From: Allofrancisella guangzhouensis
Lineage (GTDB): Bacteria > Pseudomonadota > Gammaproteobacteria > Francisellales > Francisellaceae
DNA: 64,000 nucleotides
Direction of reading: 5' to 3'
NCBI RefSeq assembly: GCF_000815225.1
Contig: NZ_CP010427.1
Location: 1,178,001 to 1,242,000, forward strand
Shown here: piece after piece, positions 55,953 through 64,000 of the stretch
How positions within the stretch are numbered: the first letter of the stretch is position 1
Layout of the letters: each line of letters begins with the position of its first letter
Position numbers and translations under genes: made by a program
The notes under the pieces: generated by a model
The model's database searches: none
Told to the model about the DNA's origin: nothing
Seen by the model: only the letters and a program-made list of their open reading frames with translations

Positions 55953-56563
55953 AACCCCACTTTTATAACTTCACCATTAGCAATACCAGCAACAGATTTT
56001 AGATAAGCCTTTGCCACACAACTAGCCTTAATAGCTTTAAATCCAACAAAAAATGGTGCATATTTTTCTAAAGCTTCTTCAACAACAGTAGGGCTAACAA
56101 TATTTATACGAAAATCAGTATACTCTAATGAAGCTGCCTTAACAAAACCCTCTAGAGCAGAATTTATAGTTGCGGCTATAGTGCCATTAGCTATTGGCTG
56201 TACATTTAATATTCCTGATGTAAGTGTAAAAGACCCTCCTTTTGAAACATACTTTGCACCAATTTGGACTAAATTTATTTGCCCCAAAAGCTTGTTAGAT
56301 AGACTTAAACCCCAATCTTTCTGCTCTATATGACGTATATCCTTAAACGCAACTTTACCTGTAGTTGATACAAGAGCATCAAAGCTTTCTATCTGTTCAA
56401 ATAATGCGTAAATAGAGCTTGTATCTTGTATATCAACTTTGTAATCAGCACCTTTTCCAGAGAAATTAACTGAAGCAACATCAAAGCCAGCTTCAACTAA
56501 AATTTTGTACGTTGCTGAGCCTATTACTCCTGTAGCACCAACTAAAACAACTTTTTTAGCCAT
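55949..56563 (-). CDS. Short-chain dehydrogenase-like protein lacking the Tyr active site
   Basis: The 204-residue protein has the SDR cofactor motif VVLVGATGVIGSATYKIL at the N-terminus and the LVSTTG region. The usual YxxxK catalytic pair is missing: the place reads GTIAATINSALEGFVKAA. This occurs in a family of small bacterial SDR-like proteins; the function is unknown. It lies 3 bp downstream of the peroxiredoxin gene and may be co-regulated with it. Confidence 0.82.
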   Translation of the reverse strand: MAKKVVLVGATGVIGSATYKILVEAGFDVASVNFSGKGADYKVDIQDTSSIYALFEQIESFDALVSTTGKVAFKDIRHIEQKDWGLSLSNKLLGQINLVQIGAKYVSKGGSFTLTSGILNVQPIANGTIAATINSALEGFVKAASLEYTDFRINIVSPTVVEEALEKYAPFFVGFKAIKASCVAKAYLKSVAGIANGEVIKVGF

Positions 56564-56566
56564 AAA

Positions 56567-57091
56567 TTATTTAGACTCCAAATATTTTAATAAGTTTTCT
56601 GGAGAAGTCTCTCCATATGGATCGTCTTCTGCATTATCTCTTTTACCTGGTTCTACAAAAAATTTCTCAATGTTTCCATTCTTTACAACCATAGCGTATC
56701 TCCATGATCTTTTACCAAAACCAAGATTCTCTTTATCTACAAGCATATCTAGGGCTGCTGTGAACTCTCCATTTCCATCAGGAATTGGCTTAATATTTTT
56801 AATCTTTTGAAACTCGATCCATTTATTCATTACGAACGAATCATTCACAGACAAAACATAAATTTCATCTATACCAAGCTCTTTAAATTTATTAAAATTA
56901 TTTTCAAAACCTGGCAACTGATATGTAGAGCAAGTTGGTGTAAATGCTCCAGGAAGTGAAAATACAATCACTCTTTTGTTACCAAAAATTTCTGAAGTAG
57001 TCAAATCTTGCCATCTAAATGGATTTGAACCACCAATACTTTCATCTCTAACTCTAGTTTTAAATGTTATACTAGGTACTTTTTTTATCAT
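56567..57091 (-). CDS. Peroxiredoxin (Prx5-type, single Cys)
   Basis: The 174-residue protein has the Prx5-type peroxidatic motif FSLPGAFTPTCSTYQLPGFE with Cys54. There is no other Cys, so it needs an external thiol such as glutathione/glutaredoxin for turnover. It reduces peroxides in the cytosol. It is divergent from oxyR, with 100 bp between start codons, which implies OxyR control. Confidence 0.92.
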   Translation of the reverse strand: MIKKVPSITFKTRVRDESIGGSNPFRWQDLTTSEIFGNKRVIVFSLPGAFTPTCSTYQLPGFENNFNKFKELGIDEIYVLSVNDSFVMNKWIEFQKIKNIKPIPDGNGEFTAALDMLVDKENLGFGKRSWRYAMVVKNGNIEKFFVEPGKRDNAEDDPYGETSPENLLKYLESK

Positions 57092-57160
57092 TTTTTTATT
57101 CTCCTATGTTATTAGATACACAATTTATTGTATTACAAATACACTAATTGTAAAATATAT

Positions 57161-57185
57161 AAAACTTATAATTATGATAAGTTTT
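57161..57185. promoter_or_regulatory. Perfect dyad upstream of oxyR (candidate OxyR operator)
   Basis: AAAACTTAT, 7 bases, ATAAGTTTT (57161-57185) is a perfect 9-bp inverted repeat, ending 6 bases before the oxyR ATG and within the divergent peroxiredoxin-oxyR region. The 7-base spacer fits the OxyR half-site layout (four bases, N7, four bases). Position next to the start codon fits autorepression. Confidence 0.5.
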
Positions 57186-57191
57186 CCTTAT

Positions 57192-58061
57192 ATGAATACT
57201 AGAACCTTAGAATACATAATAGCGGTGCATGAAACCAAAAGTTTCATTACAGCGTCAGAAAAATGTTTTGTTAGCCAACCAGCATTGAGTATGCAAATCA
57301 AAAAATTTGAAGACTCTTTAGGTTTACAAATATTCGAAAGAGGTACAAAACAGATATTTATCACAGAAGCTGGAAAAAAAATAATTATTCAAGCTTATAA
57401 AATAATTGCTGAAGTAAAAAACTTAACAAAAATAGCTAACATCTATTTAGCTGGCAATAAAATTAACATCTCTATAGGAGCTTTCCCCACTATATGCCCC
57501 TATATCATGCCAAAGGTTTTACCCTCTATAAAACAGCAAATACCAAACCTAAGTATCTCTATAATTGAAGAAAAAACTGACATTCTTATAAATATGCTCG
57601 AGCATGGAAAGTTAGATTTTGTCTTACTTGCTGACACTATAGATCATAACCAGCTTATATCTAAAAAATTATTTGATGATAGATTTTTTATTGCTGTAGC
57701 TAATACAAATGAGCTTTCTAAAAAAAAGAGTCTAACTACAGCTGAGATTATAAAAGAAAACCTTATGATTCTTGATGAGGGTCATTGTCTTAGAGATCAG
57801 ACTCTAAAGTTATGCTCATTAAACGAATATAACAATAGTAATTTTAAAGGGAGCAGTTTAGAAACTTTACGGCAAATGGTATCCATTGACGAAGGCATAA
57901 CTCTTATACCAGAAATAGCTTGTACTCAAATGGATAATATAAGTTATTTAGCGATAAATGACCCAAAATTTAAAAGGGAAATCTTTCTGGTAATGAGAAA
58001 AAACTCCATATACAGTGAAATTTTTAACCAACTAGCTACTATTATAGTTAAACATCATTAG
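57192..58061 (+). CDS. oxyR: Hydrogen peroxide-inducible LysR-type regulator OxyR
   Basis: The 289-residue regulator starts at the ATG at 57192 (MNTRTLEYIIAVHE), matching OxyR; longer in-frame starts are unlikely. The helix-turn-helix covers residues about 18-40 (CFVSQPALSMQIKKFE). The redox pair is Cys199 and Cys208 in GHCLRDQTLKLC, the same residue numbers as E. coli OxyR. On peroxide the disulfide forms and activates targets, presumably including the divergent peroxiredoxin. Confidence 0.95.
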   Translation: MNTRTLEYIIAVHETKSFITASEKCFVSQPALSMQIKKFEDSLGLQIFERGTKQIFITEAGKKIIIQAYKIIAEVKNLTKIANIYLAGNKINISIGAFPTICPYIMPKVLPSIKQQIPNLSISIIEEKTDILINMLEHGKLDFVLLADTIDHNQLISKKLFDDRFFIAVANTNELSKKKSLTTAEIIKENLMILDEGHCLRDQTLKLCSLNEYNNSNFKGSSLETLRQMVSIDEGITLIPEIACTQMDNISYLAINDPKFKREIFLVMRKNSIYSEIFNQLATIIVKHH

Positions 58062-58104
58062 ACATAATTTCTCATTTACTAACTAAGTTTTCGAAGTGTT
58101 TTAT

Positions 58105-58156
58105 GGGAATATTTTAACACAATTGCAATCATATAATTTTAGTTTGCAACAGCTCC
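58105..58156. mobile_element. IS5-type/MITE end remnant
   Basis: GGGAATATTTTAACACAATTGC, then CATATAATTTTAGTTTGCAACAGCTCC, is closely related to the right end of the MITE at 52241-52383. The outer end TTGCAACAGCTCC is the complement of an IS5-like GGAGCTGTTGCAA end. No transposase is attached. It sits in the 294-bp gap between oxyR and dacB, where I see nothing else beyond the dacB promoter region. Confidence 0.55.
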
Positions 58157-58355
58157 TTATCCTTACTTGAACAGATAGAAGACTTAGATTAAACCAATCT
58201 TAATTAATATATGACTCATTGCTAATATCCTATCAAAATTTCATCCTGATGTTGTAATAATAGCAAATAAAGAAATCATTCCATGCATAATTTTCTAATT
58301 TGCTTTTTTTTAATAAGGTAATCACAACAATCATCTTGTATTTAATGTCTTTAAA

Positions 58356-59816
58356 ATGGTATCATTCAAAACTATAAATCTAAAAACTATATGGTTTATA
58401 ATTTTGATTTTAAATAAAAAATTTAGATTGTTTTTCTTTATATTTTTAACTTTTGCAAGTTTCTGCAACATTTATGCAGCAACAACCCGCAGTGAAATAC
58501 AGTATTTAGTAAAAAAATATGGACTAACTGATGCAAAAATAAGTATAGCTGCCCAATATACAGCCTCTGGTGCAAATTTGTACGCTTATGGTCAAAATAG
58601 GTCAATGAAACCTGCTAGCAATAATAAAGTCTTCACTATGGTAGCTGCTCTATTTGCTATACCTGATAATTTTACATTTACAACTACAGTAAATTATTCC
58701 AGTAAAAAAGTAAAAGGTCACGTTTTATACGGAGACCTATATATAAAGTTTTCAGGCAATCCTGCTTTAACAGGAGATCAATTATTATCTTTACTAAAGC
58801 AAATAAAAACTACAAAAGAAATAACCCAGATAACTGGAGATGTATACCTTGTTGGTAATTTCTCAGGACCGTATATACCAGAAGGATGGTCAAAAGAAGA
58901 TAGTACTTTTTGTTATGGAGCCCCAGCTTCAAGCTTTACTATAAACAGAAACTGTACTGTAATAAAGCTTGCTAAGAACCCAAACAGCTTAACAACTCGT
59001 GTAATTACACTTAGCAACGCTAGCAATATTACTATCAAGGATACTGCTGAATACACAAACTTAGCAAAACCAACTATCATTTCAATGAATGACGATAACA
59101 TTTTACATATTAGAGGTTATTTGTCCCGTGCTGCAGAAAAAATGTTCAAATTAGCTATTAAAAATCCTGCTTTAAAGACATTAAATACTGTGGATGACTT
59201 TCTAAATTCCAGTGGAATTAAGCATAACAAAGTAGCTATAGCAGCCTTAATACCATCAGGAAATGATGAACAACTAAGTATAAGCTCTACAACAATAGGG
59301 TACTTTATCGACCAAACACTTAAGCACTCTGATAACCTGTATGCTGAAACGATATTAAATACTATTGGTTTAAAGGAAAAAGGCATAGGCTCAATCAGTG
59401 TTGGAACATCAGCAGTCCAAGAAATTCTTTATACTAAACTTAATTTAGATACCTCAGCACTAACTATGTATGATGGTTCAGGATTATCACATCTTGATAA
59501 AGTCACAGCCCAGTTCATGGTTGACTTTTTAACTAAATCTTTTAATAGTTCTATTGGTAAAAAGTTTTACAATTACTTACCAGCATCTGGAATAAGTGGA
59601 ACCATATCTTACAGAATGGGAGACAAGCTACTAGGTAAAGTACATGCTAAAACAGGAACTCTAGCTGGAGTTTCAACTCTATCAGGTTACGTTCTTACAG
59701 CAAAAAATCATTATGTAAGTTTCTCAATTATGCTTAATGACATTAAAGCTTCTGATCGATATAATGCCCGTAGATTCCAAGATAAAGTGGTCGATGTTTT
59801 TTATAGGTATTTATAA
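58356..59816 (+). CDS. dacB: D-alanyl-D-alanine carboxypeptidase/endopeptidase (PBP4)
   Basis: The 486-residue protein has an N-terminal signal (hydrophobic segment about 24-40, ending CNIYAA). PBP4 motifs are SNNK (Ser88 to Lys91, in MKPASNNKVF), SDN in LKHSDNLYAE, and KTG in AKTGTLAGVS. It hydrolyses cross-links and terminal D-Ala in the periplasm. The leader MVSFKTINLKTIW before the signal is long; a later start is possible. A lytic transglycosylase follows immediately (stop and start are adjacent). Confidence 0.94.
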   Translation: MVSFKTINLKTIWFIILILNKKFRLFFFIFLTFASFCNIYAATTRSEIQYLVKKYGLTDAKISIAAQYTASGANLYAYGQNRSMKPASNNKVFTMVAALFAIPDNFTFTTTVNYSSKKVKGHVLYGDLYIKFSGNPALTGDQLLSLLKQIKTTKEITQITGDVYLVGNFSGPYIPEGWSKEDSTFCYGAPASSFTINRNCTVIKLAKNPNSLTTRVITLSNASNITIKDTAEYTNLAKPTIISMNDDNILHIRGYLSRAAEKMFKLAIKNPALKTLNTVDDFLNSSGIKHNKVAIAALIPSGNDEQLSISSTTIGYFIDQTLKHSDNLYAETILNTIGLKEKGIGSISVGTSAVQEILYTKLNLDTSALTMYDGSGLSHLDKVTAQFMVDFLTKSFNSSIGKKFYNYLPASGISGTISYRMGDKLLGKVHAKTGTLAGVSTLSGYVLTAKNHYVSFSIMLNDIKASDRYNARRFQDKVVDVFYRYL

Positions 59817-60428
59817 ATGAAAAAAATATTTAAGATCATATCAATAACTACTGTTTTAGGTATACTTAATTCTTGTGCTACTGAACAACCTAAAAATATA
59901 AATAATGCTTGTAGTATAATACATCAATATCCTGACTGGTATTATGATATGATTGACTCCTACAACAGGTGGGGAGTACCTCTTAATATTCAAATGGCTT
60001 TTCTTCGCCAAGAATCATCTTTTAGAGCAGACGCTAAACCTTCTATGAATTACTATTTTGGTTTTATACCAGCTGGTAGAGCCTCATCAGCGTATGGATA
60101 TGCCCAAGCCCTTGACGGCACATGGGATCATTATAAAAAAGAAACCAAACAGTCTTTTGTATCACGAACAAATTTTTCTGACGCTGTAGATTTTATAGGT
60201 TGGTATTTAAACGATGTACATAATAAAACAGGCATCAACAAAACTGACGCTTATAACTTATACTTAGCATACCATGAAGGTATTGGTGGATACAAACGTG
60301 GTACTCATAGAAATAACTCTTTTTTAAAGAACTATGCCAGAAAAACAGCTGATATAGCACAAAAATACTCTAATCAATTGCAAAATTGTGAAGCTCCTCG
60401 TAAACCATTATTATCTTACCTATTCTAA
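59817..60428 (+). CDS. Lytic transglycosylase (SLT domain) lipoprotein
   Basis: The 203-residue lipoprotein has a lipobox LNSC (Cys about residue 19). The SLT domain follows: QMAFLRQESSFRADAKPS contains the catalytic Glu, and SSAYGYAQALDGTWDHYKKE plus YLAYHEGIGGYKRG are the usual later motifs. It cleaves glycan strands with anhydro-muramic acid formation. It follows dacB directly, a peptidoglycan-remodelling pair. Confidence 0.9.
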   Translation: MKKIFKIISITTVLGILNSCATEQPKNINNACSIIHQYPDWYYDMIDSYNRWGVPLNIQMAFLRQESSFRADAKPSMNYYFGFIPAGRASSAYGYAQALDGTWDHYKKETKQSFVSRTNFSDAVDFIGWYLNDVHNKTGINKTDAYNLYLAYHEGIGGYKRGTHRNNSFLKNYARKTADIAQKYSNQLQNCEAPRKPLLSYLF

Positions 60429-60435
60429 GAAATCT

Positions 60436-60855
60436 ATGAATATAAAACCTTTCCAGATAATAACAAATATACGCTGGTCAGACACTGATAAGAATGGTCA
60501 TGTAAATAATGGGAAATATTTTGATTATTTCGAAGAAGCTCGTACTGAATGGGTTTATAGCTTTAAAAAGCTTATTAACTGGAGTTTAAAAAACTCTATC
60601 CAGTTTGTTATAGCAGAACAAAGCTGCAAATATATATTGCCTTTACTACACCCAAACAAAATTGAAATAACTCAGTATGTACTTAAAATAGGAGTAGCAA
60701 GCATAGAATTTAGATACGAACTAAGAATACCAGGAAATGGTAAAATTATCACAACAGCACATACTAAACTAGCTTGTTATAATTTAAAAACAGCTAGATT
60801 AGAAAAAATACCTAATGACATAAAACAAGCTATTTTAGAAAACCACAATGAGTAA
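60436..60855 (+). CDS. Hotdog-fold acyl-CoA thioesterase (YbgC/4HBT-like)
   Basis: The ATG at 60436 gives a 139-residue protein starting [14 protein letters not shown]; a longer frame into the lytic transglycosylase gene is unlikely. The catalytic motif is [21 protein letters not shown] (seen as [10 protein letters not shown]), placing the active-site Asp as in 4-hydroxybenzoyl-CoA thioesterases. The substrate is unknown. Its end overlaps ttcA by 8 bp. Confidence 0.88.
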   Translation: MNIKPFQIITNIRWSDTDKNGHVNNGKYFDYFEEARTEWVYSFKKLINWSLKNSIQFVIAEQSCKYILPLLHPNKIEITQYVLKIGVASIEFRYELRIPGNGKIITTAHTKLACYNLKTARLEKIPNDIKQAILENHNE

Positions 60856-61645
60856 TGAAAAGCAAAACCTTAAAAAGCTAGAAAAGCAAATATTACGAAA
60901 AACCGCCCAAGCTATTAATCAATACAATATGATTGAAGATGGTGATAAAATTATGGTCTGTTTATCTGGAGGCAAAGATTCCTATTGCCTACTAGAGATG
61001 CTCTTGCTACTACAGCAAAAAGCTCCTATTAAATTTGATATTATCGCAGTAAACTTAGATCAAAAGCAGCCTAACTTTCCTGAAGATATTTTACCAAATT
61101 ATCTTAAAGAGAAAAATATAGATTTTCACATTATAGAGCGAGATACTTATAGTGTTGTAAAAAGAGTAATTCCAGAAGGTAAAACCACTTGTGGATTATG
61201 CTCTAGAATGCGGAGAGGCATCTTATATGACTTTGCACAAGAGCATGGAGTTACTAAAATAGCTCTAGGTCATCACCGTGATGATATAATAGAAACCTTT
61301 TTCCTAAACCTCTTTTATAATGGTACTATCAAAGCTATGCCACCAAAACTACTTAGTGATGATAAACGTAATATTGTGATTCGCCCATTAGCTTTTGTAA
61401 CTGAAGAAGAAACTACAGAATACTCAAAACTAAAAAACTTTCCCATCATTCCATGTAACCTCTGTGGTTCGCAAGATAATTTGCAAAGAGTCTTTATTAA
61501 AGGTATGCTTAACAAATGGGAACAAAATAACTCAGAAAGAAAAAATGTGATATTTAAGGCATTATCTAACATTTCACCATCACAAATGCTAGATAAAGAG
61601 CTTTTTGATTTTTTTAATATATCAAAAAATGACATACAAAGATAA
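60848..61645 (+). CDS. ttcA: tRNA 2-thiocytidine biosynthesis protein TtcA
   Basis: TtcA thiolates C32 of some tRNAs using a 4Fe-4S cluster. The 265-residue protein has the PP-loop [12 protein letters not shown] near residue 36-47, the cluster cysteines in [12 protein letters not shown], and CNLCGSQ at the C-terminal end. [20 protein letters not shown] is a further signature. It overlaps the thioesterase gene and precedes the FKBP lipoprotein by 9 bp. Confidence 0.95.
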   Translation: MSNEKQNLKKLEKQILRKTAQAINQYNMIEDGDKIMVCLSGGKDSYCLLEMLLLLQQKAPIKFDIIAVNLDQKQPNFPEDILPNYLKEKNIDFHIIERDTYSVVKRVIPEGKTTCGLCSRMRRGILYDFAQEHGVTKIALGHHRDDIIETFFLNLFYNGTIKAMPPKLLSDDKRNIVIRPLAFVTEEETTEYSKLKNFPIIPCNLCGSQDNLQRVFIKGMLNKWEQNNSERKNVIFKALSNISPSQMLDKELFDFFNISKNDIQR

Positions 61646-61654
61646 GGAGTCCAA

Positions 61655-62491
61655 ATGAAACTCAAAAAAATTACTACTATTATATCATACTCACTAATAG
61701 GGTTAACTATTAGCTCATGCTCTACTACTAATAGTAACGATACTAGCTCTGTAGAACAAACTAATAAAGTAGCGCAATCAATGACAGTTTCTCAAAAAGA
61801 TACTGTATTACCTACTAAAGTTATAGTAAAACAGGTTAAGCCTACTACGCTTAATATGTCTGCAGATGCTAGTTACACAATAGGGTACCAAATTGGATCC
61901 GGTGTTGCTAAACAAGACTTCGTTCTAAACGACGCACAAACTATTGCTGGATTTGAGGATGCTATAGCAAATAATAAGCCAAGATTATCTGAAGAGCAAA
62001 TAGAAAAAAATATAGATATTCTGAAAGACAAAATGATGAAAAAGCAACTTGGTGTAGCTAAAGAAAATCAAACCAACTCATCTACTTTTATAGAACAAAT
62101 TTCTAAAATGGACAATATAATAAAAGTTAATGATGATGTTTATTATCAAGTTGTAAAACAAGGAAATGGTAAAAAACCAAACACTGATAGTCAAGTAACA
62201 ATAGCATACAAAGGAACTACTCCTGTTGTAGCTTACCGAAAAGATAATTCTAAATTAGATTCAGTTAAACAAGCTAAGCTAATAGGTCCTACTTTTGATT
62301 CAAGTGATAATGCTACTTTTCCACTGACAAACCTAATTCAATGTTGGAAAGATGCTATACCAGAAATACAAGTTGGATCCACTATTATATTATACTGTGC
62401 TCCCAAAGCAGCTTATGGCAGTAGAGCCCCAGCTGCAATAGGTCCTAACCAAGCACTATCTTTTGAGATAACTCTTAAAGATTTTAAATAG
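61655..62491 (+). CDS. FKBP-type peptidyl-prolyl isomerase lipoprotein (Mip/FkpA-like)
   Basis: The 278-residue lipoprotein has a lipobox ISSC (Cys about residue 22). A helical FKBP_N domain follows (residues about 65-140: SYTIGYQIGSGVAKQD, FEDAIANNKPRLSEEQ), then an FKBP C-terminal domain (QGNGKKPNTDSQVTIAYKG, FDSSDNATFPLTNLIQCWKDAI, PKAAYGSRAPAAIGPNQALSFEI as short motifs). An insert after YKG (VAYRKDNSKLDSVKQAK) is unusual. SD is AAGGAG. Mip-type proteins assist folding in the envelope. Confidence 0.9.
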   Translation: MKLKKITTIISYSLIGLTISSCSTTNSNDTSSVEQTNKVAQSMTVSQKDTVLPTKVIVKQVKPTTLNMSADASYTIGYQIGSGVAKQDFVLNDAQTIAGFEDAIANNKPRLSEEQIEKNIDILKDKMMKKQLGVAKENQTNSSTFIEQISKMDNIIKVNDDVYYQVVKQGNGKKPNTDSQVTIAYKGTTPVVAYRKDNSKLDSVKQAKLIGPTFDSSDNATFPLTNLIQCWKDAIPEIQVGSTIILYCAPKAAYGSRAPAAIGPNQALSFEITLKDFK

Positions 62492-62499
62492 GTTTTAAT

Positions 62500-62684
62500 A
62501 CCTACTAATAGCTATTTCTACTTCTGAGTATCCTAATTCAAGCAAATTTTGTATACAATATCTATCAAGAGTTAAATGTCTATGTGCCATTTTTAGTTCC
62601 TTTTCGTTTATTTGTTCTTAACAAACCTAATAAACTACATTCGGAACTCTCTTTCAACTATTTTATAACTTTGAGAATACAATC
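62500..62684 (-). mobile_element. Diverged IS30-family remnant with transposase N-terminus
   Basis: The reverse complement has the IS30 left end GATTGTATTCTC, the leader with GGAACTAAAAATG, and a truncated transposase frame starting MAHRHLTLDRYCIQNLLELGY, ending in a stop after about 32 codons. It lacks the Ser of HLTLSDRY and differs at many sites from copy 1, so it is an older or separate lineage. TA flanks its outer end (62685-62686). Confidence 0.85.
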
Positions 62685-62696
62685 TAAGGTTTGAAA

Positions 62697-63242
62697 ATGT
62701 ATTTGCTATTATCAAAAAAGAAATTGGAAAATTCAAAAGACTTTTATCTATATGATATATTCTATGAAAAAATAAGCGTGGAGTTTAAGGCTTTTAAATT
62801 TAATATGCTTGGGCAATTCTATATCTATTTTGAGGATAAAAACATAAATTTGTTAAGCCCTAGATTCAAAAGCCTGATCCAAAAATATAATTTTCCCAAC
62901 GAGCGAAAGGTTCCCGTAGATTATAACGGTAACAAGGTAGAGAACTCTTGTTTTGGTTTTAGCCTAATCAAAAGGCCTGGTAGAGACTCTTATGTATTTA
63001 ATATTCACAATGCATTTGTGGGACCCTTAATGGCTAAGTTTGGTCTTAGGTTTAACGGTATAGCAAGGTATGCTCTCTTTAGACAAATTGAATTACTAAA
63101 GGTTGATTCAATTTATATATCAGGAATTGTAATTAACGGTATTGTTGAACCAGTAAGCCTAAATCATTATGAAAAGATGTTTAATGAACCTAACAGTTTT
63201 AATTCAAAGAGTGATCCTGAAACTCTATATTTTTCATTGCTA
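62697..63242 (+). pseudogene. Unknown gene fragment trapped between two IS30 ends
   Basis: The open frame starts at or before the ATG at 62697, only 11 bp from the IS30 remnant, and is cut by IS30 copy 2 at 63243; after that it reads IS DNA to a chance stop at 63296. About 182 native residues remain (MYLLLSKKKLENSK, then FGFSLIKRPGRDSYVFNIH, then GIVINGIVEPVSLNHYE). I recognise no family. Both ends may be missing. Confidence 0.6.
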
Positions 63243-64000
63243 GATTGTAGTCTCAATGTTTATACTGATTCCGAAATGTACCTCATTAGGTGTTAAATAA
63301 TTTAAACATTTTTTAGGTCTATTATTCAAGTCAATTTGCAACTTTCTAAGATACTGATGAGAGATATTACTAAAATCAGTACCTTTAGGAATAAATTGTC
63401 TGATATACCTATTCATGTTTTCATTTGTACCTCTTTGCCATGGACTATATGCATCTGCAAAGAATACTTTAATACCAGTTTTATTTGATAAATTTTTGTG
63501 TTTAGCAAACTCTTTACCATTATCAAAAGTAGCTGTGGTAATTTTATTACCATTTGATGCTCTGTATAAAATTTGGTTAATTGAACTAGCTGTTCTATCT
63601 TTAGCTTTGCCTAGAATTGTGAATCTACTAACTCTATCTACCATAGTCAAAATAGCTCCTTTATGATCTTTACCGACTATAGTATCACCTTCAAAATGAT
63701 ACAGCTCTTTTCTATCATTAGCTGCTTTAGGCCTTTGTGATATGTTGACTCTATCCTTTATCTTACCTTGATTTGAGGAGCCTTCTTTTTTGTATTTGTA
63801 ACGCCTACCTTTGAAGAATAATAACTGTTTAAGGTTATGTCTTTGTATAAAGTTATAAACAGCTTTAAAACTTAGCTTAGCTATACCTTCATGCTTTAAT
63901 CTACCACAAATTAACTCCGGTGATATTTTCTTTTTGAGTAAAGCTATTATCAGCTTTTTAACTTCATTAGTAAGTTTATGATTATTTGACTTTCTACGAC
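63240..64000 (-). CDS. IS30-family transposase (copy 2), N-terminus outside window
   Basis: The frame is open from the right edge to the TAG at 63240-63242 and covers about residues 62-314 of the transposase at 34234-35178, with the same DDE core (FEGDTIVG, TFDNGKEFA, RGTNENMNRY). As in copy 1, the stop codon uses the TA next to the element plus a flanking G. Confidence 0.92.
   Translation of the reverse strand, partial: RRKSNNHKLTNEVKKLIIALLKKKISPELICGRLKHEGIAKLSFKAVYNFIQRHNLKQLLFFKGRRYKYKKEGSSNQGKIKDRVNISQRPKAANDRKELYHFEGDTIVGKDHKGAILTMVDRVSRFTILGKAKDRTASSINQILYRASNGNKITTATFDNGKEFAKHKNLSNKTGIKVFFADAYSPWQRGTNENMNRYIRQFIPKGTDFSNISHQYLRKLQIDLNNRPKKCLNYLTPNEVHFGISINIETTI
63243..64000 (-). mobile_element. 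IS30-family insertion sequence (copy 2), runs off the right edge
   Basis: The sequence is the reverse complement of copy 1 from its right end inward, with no difference noticed in the visible 758 bp. It is preceded by GCTA, as copy 1 is. About 280 bp of the expected 1,038 bp lie beyond the window. Confidence 0.93.

Noticed and set aside
34138-64000. Inversion of 34-63 kb by recombination between the two oppositely oriented IS30 copies.
   Set aside because: Copy 1 has matching TA on both sides and the host gene is in frame across it, so its flanks are original. The inversion remains possible in the living population but is not recorded here.
1-64000. tRNA, rRNA or replication origin.
   Set aside because: I scanned the intergenic regions for T-loop motifs, rRNA signatures and DnaA-box clusters and saw none; a covariance-model scan would be decisive.

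Overview
The window is low-GC DNA (about one third G+C by eye). It looks like the chromosome of a gamma-proteobacterium close to Francisella (family Francisellaceae). This rests on the AT-rich codon use, the housekeeping gene sets and their order, and the mix of compact operons with small decaying insertion sequences. It is a judgement from reading, not from a database search. I found no rRNA, tRNA or CRISPR array.

Layout. 1-9.2 kb: the end of an FAD-linked oxidase, a membrane fatty-acid/sterol hydroxylase, a leftward run nagA-tsaB-aspC-era-(YgfX-like protein), then rightward rbgA and a Sel1-repeat protein. 9.2-11.3 kb: leftward thymidine kinase, a secreted HAD phosphatase and an O-methyltransferase. 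11.5-16.7 kb: a tight rightward operon miaB-phoH-ybeY-corC-lnt. 16.7-22.5 kb is accessory: a zinc-ribbon protein with a degenerate Fic-like motif and 42-residue tandem repeats, a dead IS4-like element, an IS30 end remnant, a HAD phosphatase, and a putative Cys-His-Asp peptidase. 22.5-33.1 kb: queA, two ubiquinone hydroxylases, an YgfB-family protein, a small secreted pair, a nuclease, pepP, pgeF, ispG and a Nif3-family gene. 33.2-35.9 kb: an unknown 516-residue gene split by an intact IS30-family element. 35.9-42.2 kb: a sugar transporter plus SIS-domain enzyme (amino-sugar use), a cystine-type symporter, an ornithine cyclodeaminase and a CBS/DUF21 protein. 42.3-51 kb: prs-rplY, a thiamine-riboswitch-controlled PQ-loop transporter, a leftward run rlmN-pilW-rluB-holD(like)-rimI, dnaB, and rpsF-rpsR-rplI. 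51.2-62.5 kb: hemF, a MITE-like element, a second zinc-ribbon/Cys-His-Asp protein, serC-cmk, an SDR and a peroxiredoxin divergent from oxyR, dacB, a lytic transglycosylase, a thioesterase, ttcA and an FKBP lipoprotein. 62.5-64 kb: an IS30 remnant, a truncated unknown gene, and a second IS30 copy running off the window.

Most notable points. (1) A complete TPP riboswitch lies on the minus strand upstream of a PQ-loop membrane protein. A perfect 11-bp hairpin between them buries that gene's ribosome binding site. This predicts a thiamine-related transporter from a family not normally annotated that way. (2) Two unrelated-looking accessory proteins share a Cys/His/Asp-Pro-Trp signature with nearly equal Cys-His spacing. 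One of them, and a third accessory protein with a Fic-like motif, carry N-terminal zinc ribbons. These look like effector-type proteins. (3) IS30 copy 1 inserted with a TA duplication into a palindromic GCTAGC site. Removing it restores one continuous 516-codon gene. The transposase stop codon is completed by the target DNA.
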